A stretch of 10,215 nucleotides of DNA. Source: a bacterium (GTDB taxonomy: Bacteria; Armatimonadota; Zipacnadia; Zipacnadales; Zipacnadaceae). A program made the translations under genes and the position numbers. The first letter of the stretch is position 1. Each line of letters opens with the position of its first letter. This document shows positions 1 to 6,907 of the stretch, piece by piece. The notes beneath the pieces were generated by a model. That model had not been told where the DNA came from, made no database searches, and saw only the letters and a list, made by a program, of their open reading frames with translations. The DNA lies in the NCBI GenBank assembly GCA_030607655.1, contig JAUWJN010000059.1:1-10215 (forward strand), given 5' to 3'.

Positions 1-1
1 G

Positions 2-1378
2 CTGAATATGTGGGACGAGGCCACCCACAAGGGCATCCACATTGACGTAGAAAAGCTAGAAGAACTACTAGGTGTGACGCTGGAGCCCACCGTAGCCATC
101 AGCGCACGAGCCATCAATACTCTAGTCTCCCGCGTATGCGAGGCCAAGGCTAATACTTACCCCGAAGAGGACAGCGACCGCTGGCACCAGGTCGGGCAGA
201 TAGTGGAACAGGTGCAGCGCATTACCCACCGCCATCATACTTTCCTGGAGAACTTAGCTGACCTGTCCCTTAGGCCCTGGACGGGCATTCCACTGGCGGT
301 TATCGTGGGTCTGGTGGCTTTTATGCTGATACGTTTCATTGGCGAGGGCTTCATCGGTTATCTGTTTGACCCCCTATTTGACAACCTGTGGGCACCGCTG
401 GTGATGCGACTGTCGGAATTACTAGGACCAGGCGGCTTCTGGCATGAGCTGCTGGTGGGCAAATTAGTCGGGGGTGAAATAAACTTCGTTGAGTCGCTGG
501 GACTGCTGACCACTGGGTTATATGTGCCCATTGCGATGGTGCTCCCCTACGTGTTTGCCTTCTACTTGATGCTCAGCCTGCTGGAGGATATCGGCTACTT
601 GCCCCGCCTGGGAGTATTGGTGGACACCATAATGCACCGTCTCGGGCTCCACGGTTTGACTATCATTCCCATGCTCTTGGGACTGGGCTGTAACATACCC
701 GGAGCACTCGCCACCCGAGTTTTGGAGACCCGACGCCAGCGCTTTATCGCCGCTACCTTAATGGCGATTTGTGTGCCCTGTATGGCTCAGATAGCTATGG
801 TCGTCGGCTTGTTGGGGAAATTCGGGGCCGCTGGCCTCATTCCCGTCTTTGGCACGCTGGCCGTGCTGTGGGTGGTGTTAGCCCTAATATTCAAGGCGGT
901 CTTCCACGGCGAGACGCCGGAAATATTCATTGAAATCCCGCCTTACCGTATCCCCGCCATTCGTACTACCGGCCAGAAGGTCTGGCTGCGCAGCCGGCAG
1001 TTTATTACTGAGGCGGTGCCCTATGTGCTGCTGGGAGTGTTCATCGTCAATGTGCTGTATGTCCTGGGTATTATTCAGTTCCTAGGCCACATTCTATCAC
1101 CCATAATTACCGGCATATTAGGCTTGCCCGCTGACGCCGTGGCCGCCTTACTCATCGGCTTTTTGCGCAAGGACGTGGCCGTAGGGATGTTAGCCCCGTT
1201 GGGATTGACTCTCAAACAATTAATTATCGCTTGTGTAGTGCTCACCACATACTTCCCCTGTGCCGCAACCTTCGCCGTCCTGCTGCGAGAGTTCGGCATT
1301 AGGGGTATGGCCAAAGCAACACTAGTTATGGTCACCGTATCTCTCTGCGCCGGCGGCTTGCTTAACCTCGTACTGTAA
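2..1378 (+). CDS. feoB: Ferrous iron transporter B (FeoB), C-terminal part, 5' truncated by window
   Basis: This is the GTPase-linked inner-membrane Fe(II) transporter FeoB, open at the window edge. The reading frame is already open at base 2 (Leu-Asn before the first Met at 8), so the Met at 8 is internal. The first visible residues, LNMWDEA, are the G4 guanine-recognition motif (NMxD), and ISAR at 29-33 (counting from the Met at 8) fits G5. Then come a short helical linker and about eight to ten hydrophobic segments (about 94-112, 172-193, 250-297, 337-357, 362-386, 404-425, 438-456). Family hallmarks are LEDIGYLPR at 192-200, GLGCNIPGALATR at 225-237 (first gate motif) and YFPCAAT at 415-421 (second gate region). 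Two gate details are atypical: VPCMAQ at 256-261 where SCGAR is usual, and FLRKD at 385-389 where FxxKE is usual. This points to a divergent FeoB branch. No feoA is visible, but upstream sequence is missing. Confidence 0.93.
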   Translation: MNMWDEATHKGIHIDVEKLEELLGVTLEPTVAISARAINTLVSRVCEAKANTYPEEDSDRWHQVGQIVEQVQRITHRHHTFLENLADLSLRPWTGIPLAVIVGLVAFMLIRFIGEGFIGYLFDPLFDNLWAPLVMRLSELLGPGGFWHELLVGKLVGGEINFVESLGLLTTGLYVPIAMVLPYVFAFYLMLSLLEDIGYLPRLGVLVDTIMHRLGLHGLTIIPMLLGLGCNIPGALATRVLETRRQRFIAATLMAICVPCMAQIAMVVGLLGKFGAAGLIPVFGTLAVLWVVLALIFKAVFHGETPEIFIEIPPYRIPAIRTTGQKVWLRSRQFITEAVPYVLLGVFIVNVLYVLGIIQFLGHILSPIITGILGLPADAVAALLIGFLRKDVAVGMLAPLGLTLKQLIIACVVLTTYFPCAATFAVLLREFGIRGMAKATLVMVTVSLCAGGLLNLVL

Positions 1379-1456
1379 GTGTTGCCGTTTGCGTCACTAT
1401 GCTACTATCTGCTCCCATTCTCTGTTGTTGTTTGCCGTTATCCTCGCCATCTGTAG

Positions 1457-1484
1457 GGGCGAAAGTTGCTCGCAACTTCCGCCC
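1457..1484. repeat. Near-perfect palindrome, GGGGCGAA-type interspersed hairpin
   Basis: The left arm GGGCGAAAGTTGC (1457-1469) pairs with GCAACTTCCGCCC (1472-1484) with a single mismatch; the two-base centre is TC. It is preceded by GTAG. The form GTAGGGGCGAA...TTCGCCC resembles short palindromic elements scattered between genes in many bacterial genomes, but I see no second copy in this window. There is no T-run after the right arm, so an intrinsic terminator for feoB is not well supported, although an RNA hairpin could still protect the mRNA 3' end. Confidence 0.6.
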
Positions 1485-1590
1485 GCCGTTCCTGTCACCT
1501 GTCCACTATCCGCTGCCAGGAGGAATTACCGTCAGGGGTAGGGAAAATATCATAAACACCGTGTATTCACTAAAGCGTAGATGCCCAGTA

Positions 1591-1596
1591 GGAGAG
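1591..1596 (+). promoter_or_regulatory. Ribosome binding site fixing the start at 1603
   Basis: GGAGAG lies six bases before the ATG at 1603. It selects this start over the in-frame ATG at 1399, and the protein then begins directly with a signal peptide. Confidence 0.7.
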
Positions 1597-1602
1597 AGTC
1601 AA

Positions 1603-2985
1603 ATGTACCCGGGCAGACGGCTCTTAGGCGAAATGCGACTGGGTGTGGCGATAATCGCTATACTCGCCGTAGTCGGACTCGCCGAAGCCAACCAGGTCGT
1701 GGTGGTGGACCTACCTACGCAGGGCTACCTGGGTGAGGTGACCCAAGAACTGATCCGCGAACTGGAGAGTCGAGGAGTAGAGTTGCTCAGTGCCGAGGAG
1801 ATGGCCGCCGCGGAAACCCCGCCCAACGCGATAGTGGTTGATGATGATCGAGCTACCGAGGCAGGCCAGGCCGAGGAGCTAGACAAATTCGTGCGCGGCG
1901 GTGGTGGATTAGTATTATTGGTTGGGCGCTCGCGCCGCCATCTGGAACAAGCTAACGAGTTCCTGAAGCCGCGCGGGATTGAAATTATTGCTGACCCCGA
2001 GGCCCACGGGCCGGTACAATGGGTGAATAGTGCGCTGACGCTAGGCCTGGAGCCGCCACCCAGCGGATCGCTGCGCCTACGAATATCTGCTGGTAAGCTT
2101 GTGCCTTTGGCCCGACAGAATAAGAGGATTGTATCCGCAGGGATGTCACTTGGTGAAGGCGGGATCATCGTCATACCCACCGAAATCGTGGCTGAGGGCC
2201 TCCAGCAGCGTCCACCTGACAACAATGGACTGCGGTACTTGATACAGGCGGTGTCCTGGGCCGAGCGGCTGGAAGAGCTGGCCCCCATCTCCCCTACCCC
2301 ATCGCCCTTGCCCGCGCCATCACTACCCACGCCGGCCGAGACACAATTACCGCTGGAGCGGCGGGACTTTGCCGGCGCTATCCTGTATGACTCTATGGCG
2401 CGAGAGGATAAATGGCCCGAAATCAACGCTGTTATCCAGGATGCTCTGCGTCACACTGCGGTGCGCATCACCCAACTACCGCTAAAGGCCCTGCGAGTGC
2501 AGGACGCCGAAAGCCCCCTGGTTGAAGCCCTGCAAAGCAATCCGGAGTTGGTGATATTGGGCAGTTGGCGGGAGTACAGTGAGGAAGAGATTGGCGCGCT
2601 GCACCACTACGTAGCCGCCGGCGGCCGGCTCCTGGCATTGGCTCATTCGCATAGCGGCCGGCAGATACGCCTGATATACTTGAACCAGGTCCTCGTGCAG
2701 TTTGGCGTCCTGGTCGGTCTGGGTCGGCCCGGCGGAATTGCCGAACCGGTCACCACCTCCGAGAAGCCACCGTACATGGGCGAGATTCCCGCCGGGGTGA
2801 AGGTGCTGGGGAAAGGTGTCCAGCCGCTCATTATCGTTGATGACTACATCGCGGCAGGCTGGATAGACTACGAAAACGGGCGTCTGGCAGTAATGGACCC
2901 GAAGCCTTTGCTGACAAACGGCGAGTATCGTGAGCGGCTCAGATTTAGCGTTATACCCATCGTTATGGGCAGTGAGTACCAATAA
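1603..2985 (+). CDS. Secreted protein with two tandem GATase1-like domains, function unknown
   Basis: The 460-residue product starts with a signal peptide: basic R5-R6 and R12, a hydrophobic core at 13-26, and likely cleavage after AEA at 27-29. The mature part has two related halves joined by a Pro/Ser/Thr-rich linker at 227-250. Half one (about 31-222) has a strand-helix pattern with IVVDDD at 77-82, an ELDKFV helix, GGGGLVLLVG at 99-108 and a following helix. Half two (about 254-460) repeats it with LVILGS at 316-321, EIGALHHYV, and AAGGRLLALAHS at 338-349. This resembles the flavodoxin-like class I glutamine-amidotransferase/ThuA/DUF4350-type fold that reports on 'variable-loop' proteins. 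The whole protein lacks cysteine, so an amidotransferase catalytic triad is impossible; binding or scaffolding outside the cytoplasm is more likely. It is the first gene of the plus-strand run, 42 bases ahead of the PHP gene. Existence is secure; the fold assignment is moderate and the function unknown. Confidence 0.8.
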   Translation: MYPGRRLLGEMRLGVAIIAILAVVGLAEANQVVVVDLPTQGYLGEVTQELIRELESRGVELLSAEEMAAAETPPNAIVVDDDRATEAGQAEELDKFVRGGGGLVLLVGRSRRHLEQANEFLKPRGIEIIADPEAHGPVQWVNSALTLGLEPPPSGSLRLRISAGKLVPLARQNKRIVSAGMSLGEGGIIVIPTEIVAEGLQQRPPDNNGLRYLIQAVSWAERLEELAPISPTPSPLPAPSLPTPAETQLPLERRDFAGAILYDSMAREDKWPEINAVIQDALRHTAVRITQLPLKALRVQDAESPLVEALQSNPELVILGSWREYSEEEIGALHHYVAAGGRLLALAHSHSGRQIRLIYLNQVLVQFGVLVGLGRPGGIAEPVTTSEKPPYMGEIPAGVKVLGKGVQPLIIVDDYIAAGWIDYENGRLAVMDPKPLLTNGEYRERLRFSVIPIVMGSEYQ

Positions 2986-3027
2986 AGCCTGTCAATCTGA
3001 CCATGATTGTAAGGACTAATATTAACA

Positions 3028-3705
3028 ATGTTATATGACTTTCATACTCACACCTATCTCAGTGACGGTGTTCTGGCGCCGATGGAGCTAATCCGGCGGG
3101 CTATTGTTCATGGATATACCGCGCTGGGTATCGCCGATCACTGTGCGCGAGGCGGTATGCGCCGCGTCATCGAAGAGGTACGGGCTGACTGTTTGTTGGC
3201 CCAGGAGCGCTGGGACTTTCCTGCTATTGTCGGTGTGGAGATAACCCATCCGCCGGTCTCGGCTATACCCCAACTGGCGGCGGAGGCCAAGAAGCTGGGG
3301 GCTGAGCTAGTGGTGGTGCATGGCGAGACGTTAGTTGAGCCGACTGAGCCAGGCACCAACCTGGCGGCGGTGAGCTGCCCTCATGTGGATATTCTGGCTC
3401 ATCCTGGCTTGCTTACCGAGCAAGAAGCGCAGCTGGCTGCCGAAACCGGCGTCTACATTGAGCTGACCACCCGCCAGGGCCACTGCCTGGGCAATGGCGT
3501 GGTAGCACAAAGGGCTCTGGCGGCGGGGGCCGAACTTATTCTTAATAGCGATACCCACGAGCCGTCTGACTTGCTTACTGAGCAGTTTGCTGAACAGGTG
3601 GTACGCGCCGCGGGCGTCCCCGAGGATAAAGTGGCCAAGGTCCTGATAGAAAATCCCCAGGACCTGCTCCGCCGCGCCCAGTCCCGCCGAGAGGCCAATG
3701 CATGA
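3028..3705 (+). CDS. PHP-domain metal-dependent phosphoesterase (histidinol-phosphatase-like)
   Basis: This 225-residue protein is a complete single PHP (polymerase and histidinol phosphatase) domain, expected to bind two or three metal ions and hydrolyse a phosphate ester in the cytoplasm. Visible ligand motifs are DFHTHT with H6 and H8, D13 in SDG, D37-H38 (ADH), E71 (GVEITH), H98 (VVHGE), H125 (LAHPG) and D175-H177 (SDTH). The segment with VVHGET, EPTEPGTNLAAV and DILAHPG matches a short stand-alone family found in bacteria and archaea and usually named 'histidinol phosphate phosphatase domain-containing protein'. No his genes are nearby, so true histidinol phosphatase activity is not supported. 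The ATG at 3028 is preceded by AAGGA at 3011-3015 with a rather long 12-base spacer. The stop overlaps the next gene's start in an ATGA, implying translational coupling to the lipoprotein. Confidence 0.9.
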   Translation: MLYDFHTHTYLSDGVLAPMELIRRAIVHGYTALGIADHCARGGMRRVIEEVRADCLLAQERWDFPAIVGVEITHPPVSAIPQLAAEAKKLGAELVVVHGETLVEPTEPGTNLAAVSCPHVDILAHPGLLTEQEAQLAAETGVYIELTTRQGHCLGNGVVAQRALAAGAELILNSDTHEPSDLLTEQFAEQVVRAAGVPEDKVAKVLIENPQDLLRRAQSRREANA

Positions 3706-4685
3706 GCGGACGAATCGGAGCGATAGTACTGATATGCCTGGTGATTGTCCTGAGCGGATGCGCGCGGGGCGGTGAGAACGGTGGTAGCGTCGTGCCCGAG
3801 GTCGTGCTGAAGATCATCTGGCAGATGGCCGGGCCGGTAAATGATGACTTTTACTACTTTGTGGCCTTTGACGCTGATACCGACCAGGGCGCTGACTTCC
3901 CCGTACCGGTCGCCGCGGGCCCGTACTGGGGCAACGGCTGGGGAACTGGCTCGATGACCCACTTCTTGGAGTATCACCAGGGCCATTATGAACTTTACGA
4001 GGTGGACCTGAATATAGTGCTGCGGGAGGCGACCGGCGGCTTTCAGCAGGTCACCGGTGATGTGACCGGCGGCGATGCCGGAGTTTATACGGTCACCGTC
4101 ACTTCAGTAACTCCTGGCACCCCGGATGTTGCCGACGTCCAAATAGAGTTTGAAGCAGCCAGTACTGGGCAGGTTACCACCACCGCCGGAACTTTGCCCG
4201 CTAACTCTACTATCCCTCCGGAGCAGTCCCCTATCCCCGGAATCGGCTTTGTTACTGGCGACCTCAGTGTGGGCGACTATGCCGTTATTGCTCTGGAAAT
4301 GGCAGACACTGCGACTTCACTAGGCCCGCCATACGAGTATGTACTGCCCTGGGGAACCCAGACTCTCCAGGCCACCATTGACCTGTCCGAATTGGGCCAG
4401 AACTTGAATAATCTGAGTATAAACTTCATCACCACCACTGAGCTAATCTTCGACCCCAACGTCGTTGATCCCGACGAGAATGTATATGATGGACTGGGGA
4501 CCTTGGGCAATGATGCCATCACGCTCTTCGACCCCTACGAGTTTATCACTATCCGCAACTCCGATGCGTCGTCGTCGTACAAAGAGGGACCTGATGACAG
4601 CACTCTGATAGGACCAGCCACTGACGAGGACCAAGATTCAGTAGATATAATTGATTGGCAAGTTATTCCCCAGCGCCTGCGGTAG
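3702..4685 (+). CDS. Lipoprotein of unknown function with an aromatic-rich beta region
   Basis: The 327-residue product has a lipoprotein signal: a hydrophobic core at 5-17, then the lipobox LSGC with Cys20 as the lipidation site. Position +2 is Ala, so in a didermic cell it would go to the outer membrane. I see no other cysteine in the mature chain. After a short Gly-rich tether, residues about 32-95 form a Tyr/Phe/Trp-rich segment including DDFYYFVAFDADTD and GPYWGNGWGTGS. The rest is rich in Thr, Val, Asp and Gly, with many alternating hydrophobic residues typical of beta-sandwich surface proteins. The acidic tail contains TDEDQDSVDIIDW. No enzymatic motif is visible. The gene starts in the ATGA overlap with the PHP gene and ends 16 bases before dtd, placing it inside the operon. 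I do not recognise a named family; similar aromatic-rich secreted proteins may exist in related uncultured bacteria. Confidence 0.85.
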   Translation: MSGRIGAIVLICLVIVLSGCARGGENGGSVVPEVVLKIIWQMAGPVNDDFYYFVAFDADTDQGADFPVPVAAGPYWGNGWGTGSMTHFLEYHQGHYELYEVDLNIVLREATGGFQQVTGDVTGGDAGVYTVTVTSVTPGTPDVADVQIEFEAASTGQVTTTAGTLPANSTIPPEQSPIPGIGFVTGDLSVGDYAVIALEMADTATSLGPPYEYVLPWGTQTLQATIDLSELGQNLNNLSINFITTTELIFDPNVVDPDENVYDGLGTLGNDAITLFDPYEFITIRNSDASSSYKEGPDDSTLIGPATDEDQDSVDIIDWQVIPQRLR

Positions 4686-4691
4686 ACCCGC

Positions 4692-4696
4692 GAGGA
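4692..4696 (+). promoter_or_regulatory. Ribosome binding site fixing the dtd start at 4702
   Basis: GAGGA sits five bases before the ATG at 4702. The in-frame ATG at 4651 would add 17 residues absent from the Dtd family and would overlap the lipoprotein gene. Confidence 0.75.
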
Positions 4697-4701
4697 ACCG
4701 T

Positions 4702-5151
4702 ATGCGAGCAGTAATTCAGCGAGTAACTGAGGCTAACGTTACTATCAATGACCAGGCCGTCGGGACAATTGGCCCCGGCCTGGCAGTACTAGTGGGTTTT
4801 AGTGATGCCGATGGTGACGAAGAAATTGCCTGGATGGCCCGCAAAATTGCGGGCCTGCGCATCTTTGGCGATGAACAGGGAAAGATGAATCTGTCAGTGA
4901 ATGAAATCCAGGGCCAGGTGCTGGTGGTGCCCAATTTTACCCTGTATGGCGATGTGACCAAGGGCCGCCGACCCAGTTTCACTGAGGCAGCCAGCCCCGA
5001 GCAAGCTCAAGATGCCTTTGCCCGGTTCATACAAAGGCTTAAAACGGAGGGGCTGGACGTGCAGACCGGCCAGTTTGGCGAGTATATGCAAGTGGCTCTG
5101 GTCAATGACGGCCCGGTAACCCTGATAGTGGATACTGAGCATTTGCTCTAG
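4702..5151 (+). CDS. dtd: D-aminoacyl-tRNA deacylase (Dtd)
   Basis: This cytoplasmic enzyme removes D-amino acids, and glycine mischarged on tRNA(Ala), from aminoacyl-tRNA, enforcing homochirality in translation. From the ATG at 4702 the product has 149 residues, the normal family length, and begins with the typical MRAVIQRV. It keeps FTLYGD at 79-84, KGRRPSF at 87-93 and the Gly-cisPro motif NDGPVT at 135-140 that rejects L-amino acids. One key motif is altered: the family's SQFTL reads P77-N78-F79-T80-L81, so Ser77 and Gln78 (E. coli numbering, which aligns without gaps) are replaced. The fold and the GPVT motif argue for a working enzyme, but the change is at the active site. The gene lies 16 bases after the lipoprotein stop and 69 bases before nagB, within the same run. 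Partner genes such as relA/spoT, often next to dtd, are absent. Confidence 0.95.
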   Translation: MRAVIQRVTEANVTINDQAVGTIGPGLAVLVGFSDADGDEEIAWMARKIAGLRIFGDEQGKMNLSVNEIQGQVLVVPNFTLYGDVTKGRRPSFTEAASPEQAQDAFARFIQRLKTEGLDVQTGQFGEYMQVALVNDGPVTLIVDTEHLL

Positions 5152-5206
5152 AAAGTGGCTTTCCCTCTTGACGAGGGAGCACTGCTAGTTGCCTTACATC
5201 AACCCC

Positions 5207-5213
5207 AAGGAAG
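5207..5213 (+). promoter_or_regulatory. Ribosome binding site fixing the nagB start at 5221
   Basis: AAGGAAG lies seven bases before the ATG at 5221. The only longer in-frame start, GTG at 5155, comes three bases after the dtd stop and has no Shine-Dalgarno sequence; its 22 extra residues do not resemble the family N-terminus. Confidence 0.7.
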
Positions 5214-5220
5214 TGCCTTT

Positions 5221-6009
5221 ATGAGATTGCTATCTGTGGGAGTGAAAATCTTTTCTAACCGCACTGAGAGGGGAGTAGCCGCAGCGGCGGATGTGGCGCA
5301 AGCAATGAGAGCCGTGGTAGCTGACCGCGGCAAGGTAACGATGTGCTTCGCGGCGGCCCCCTCCCAGGACGACTTTCTGGCGGCTCTCAGTAACATCCCT
5401 GGCTTGCCCTGGGATAACGTGACGGCCTTTCATCTGGATGAATATATAGATTTACCTAGAGGGCATAAGAACAGCTTTGAAGTATACCTCAATGATCACC
5501 TGTTCAATGCGGCCAAACCGGGGAGCATCCATTCTATCGCCGATATGCCCGGCTCGGGGGAAGAGAAATGCCGACAGTATAGCCAATTGCTTGAGGAAGC
5601 TGGGGGCATTGATATTGCCTGTATCGGGATAGGAGAAAATGGCCATATTGCCTTCAACGAGCCTGGCTCTGACTTCTTCACTGAGAACTTAGCCGAAATG
5701 ATAACTATTGACGAGACCTCGGTGCGCCAGCAATACCGGGACTACAAAGATGATCAGGACCCTGAGAAGCGCTATGCCAGCTTAGACGAGGTACCCAGAC
5801 AGGCCATCACTATGACGATTCCGGCGATCTGTGCGGCGCGGCAAATCTTGTGTATCGTGCCCGCCGAACCCAAAGCTGCTGCCGTCAAGGCTACCCTGGA
5901 AGGACCTATCACTAACCAATGCCCGGCCACCGCACTGCGCACGCATCCCGCTACGATTATGTACCTGGACGCCGATTCTGCTCAACTGCTGACCAAGAGG
6001 ATTGGGTAG
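5221..6009 (+). CDS. nagB: Glucosamine-6-phosphate deaminase family protein (NagB-like)
   Basis: The family converts glucosamine-6-phosphate to fructose-6-phosphate and ammonia, linking amino-sugar breakdown to glycolysis. The 262-residue product (family about 240-270) has an N-terminal Rossmann-like fold with FAAAPSQ at 43-49 as the phosphate loop. AFHLDEY at 69-75 carries Asp73, matching the catalytic proton acceptor Asp72 of E. coli NagB. GIGENGHIAFNEPGS at 136-150 carries the ring-opening His142 and Glu147. The residue matching E. coli Asp141 is Asn140, a substitution also common in other NagB proteins. PKAAAVKATLEGPI at 217-230 supplies the usual phosphate-binding lysines. The FAAAPSQ form and the QQYRDYKDD loop suggest a NagB-like clade distinct from E. 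coli NagB, so the exact amino sugar could differ (galactosamine-6-P, for example). It is the last gene of the plus-strand run and ends 21 bases from the convergent SDR gene. Confidence 0.88.
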   Translation: MRLLSVGVKIFSNRTERGVAAAADVAQAMRAVVADRGKVTMCFAAAPSQDDFLAALSNIPGLPWDNVTAFHLDEYIDLPRGHKNSFEVYLNDHLFNAAKPGSIHSIADMPGSGEEKCRQYSQLLEEAGGIDIACIGIGENGHIAFNEPGSDFFTENLAEMITIDETSVRQQYRDYKDDQDPEKRYASLDEVPRQAITMTIPAICAARQILCIVPAEPKAAAVKATLEGPITNQCPATALRTHPATIMYLDADSAQLLTKRIG

Positions 6010-6030
6010 TAGCCAGTGGATGGAGCGCTT

Positions 6031-6840
6031 TCACCAGCTTGAAAGGCCGCCATCAACTACCAGGTTATGGGCGGTCATGAAGGAAGATGCTTCCGAGGCG
6101 AGGAAGACTACCGGCCCTTTCAGCTCCTTCCCTGCCTGGCCCGCACGGCCCATCATGAAGGTTTTAGCGTAAGCCTCCACGAACTTCGGGGGTTGATTCT
6201 CACGATAGAAGCCTCCGGGACTGATGCAGTTCACCCGGATGTTGTAGGGCGCAAGGTAGGCAGCCATGTCGCGGGTCATAGCGATGACTGCTCCCTTGGC
6301 CGCATGATAGTCAACGGTCACCCCGCCCATCTCTGTCCCTTCATAGACCCGACGATCCTTGCCGATAATGCCACAGCTAGAGGCTATGTTAATGATTACT
6401 CCTCGCTTATGAGGCATCATATACTTGGCAGCGACATGCTTAACACACAGAAATGAACCCGTCACATTGACATCCATAGTATACTGCCAGTCTTCCACGG
6501 GACGGACTTCCAGCGGTGCATTCTCTTTTGTGCTTTTAACATTGCCCGCATTGTTGACCAGGATATCTATTCCCCCAAACTCTTCGAGCACCGCGTCAAG
6601 TGCGTTGATTATCTCATTTTCGCTGGTAATCTCAAGATGTAGGGGGAAACATTTTTGGCCGGTCGCAGCCGCTATGTCCTCGGCAGCTCGCTGTGCTTTT
6701 TCTATATCTCTACTAGTAATTGCCACATCAGCGCCGGCCTCGGCAAGAGCCAGGGCCATATCATACCCTAACCCGCTGGCACCGCCGGTGACCAGGGCAA
6801 CCTGATTCTTCAGACTAAATAGTTCCCAGATATTGTTCAT
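6031..6840 (-). CDS. Short-chain dehydrogenase/reductase (SDR), classical type
   Basis: This NAD(P)(H)-dependent oxidoreductase has 269 residues. The cofactor motif TGGASGLG is at 18-25, NNAG at 96-99, NIASS at 151-155 (catalytic Ser about 154-155), and YHAAK at 178-182 (catalytic Tyr178, Lys182). PGG at 208-210 and the C-terminal VVDGG complete the fold. S42-R43 after the second strand leans toward NADP(H), but this is weak. Ser and Tyr are about 23 residues apart instead of the usual 13 or so, because of an insert (KDRRVYEGTEMGGV) seen in a subset of SDRs from carbohydrate loci. The start is supported by AGGAGA (6854-6849) eight bases upstream. It is the last gene of the minus operon, 67 bases after the aminotransferase. 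In this setting it probably oxidises a sugar or cyclitol hydroxyl, or reduces the corresponding ketone; the substrate is not readable from sequence. Confidence 0.92.
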   Translation of the reverse strand: MNNIWELFSLKNQVALVTGGASGLGYDMALALAEAGADVAITSRDIEKAQRAAEDIAAATGQKCFPLHLEITSENEIINALDAVLEEFGGIDILVNNAGNVKSTKENAPLEVRPVEDWQYTMDVNVTGSFLCVKHVAAKYMMPHKRGVIINIASSCGIIGKDRRVYEGTEMGGVTVDYHAAKGAVIAMTRDMAAYLAPYNIRVNCISPGGFYRENQPPKFVEAYAKTFMMGRAGQAGKELKGPVVFLASEASSFMTAHNLVVDGGLSSW

Positions 6841-6907
6841 TGTTTGTCTCTCCTATATCGGGGCGGATATTACCATTCGCCTAGGCGATAAGGTAAAAAC
6901 TCCTTCT

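Larger units (their letters stand above)
1379..1602. other. Intergenic region between feoB and the secreted-protein gene
   Basis: This 224-base gap separates feoB from the next gene. It contains a 13-bp-arm palindrome (1457-1484) and, closer to the gene, an AT-richer stretch with a TATCAT hexamer at 1548-1553 that could serve as a -10 box. The best facing hexamer is TTACCG at 1526-1531, a poor -35, so no promoter is firmly supported. The frame of the downstream gene stays open back to an ATG at 1399, but this part reads as low-complexity, Cys/Pro-rich peptide and is unlikely to be translated. Confidence 0.5.

Noticed and set aside
1457..1484. Palindrome as an intrinsic terminator for feoB
   Set aside because: No T-run follows the right arm on either strand and it lies about 80 bases after the stop.
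1399..1602. N-terminal extension of the secreted protein from an ATG at 1399
   Set aside because: It would bury the signal peptide after 68 low-complexity residues and run through the palindrome; the ATG at 1603 has a good ribosome binding site and immediate signal peptide.
1725..2426. Long minus-strand open frame inside the secreted-protein gene
   Set aside because: The product is Ser/Arg/Pro-rich with no domain; it is the antisense reflection of a well-supported gene, as are the 2482-2982 and 3453-3986 minus-strand frames.
4651..4701. Longer dtd start at 4651
   Set aside because: The 17 extra residues are absent from the family, overlap the lipoprotein gene, and the ATG at 4702 has GAGGA at the right distance.
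5155..5220. GTG start for nagB at 5155
   Set aside because: It has no Shine-Dalgarno sequence, sits three bases after the dtd stop, and the ATG at 5221 has AAGGAAG and gives a normal N-terminus.
6028..6045. 6-bp stem at the end of the SDR gene as a terminator
   Set aside because: Stem is short and AT-rich with no T-run; probably chance.
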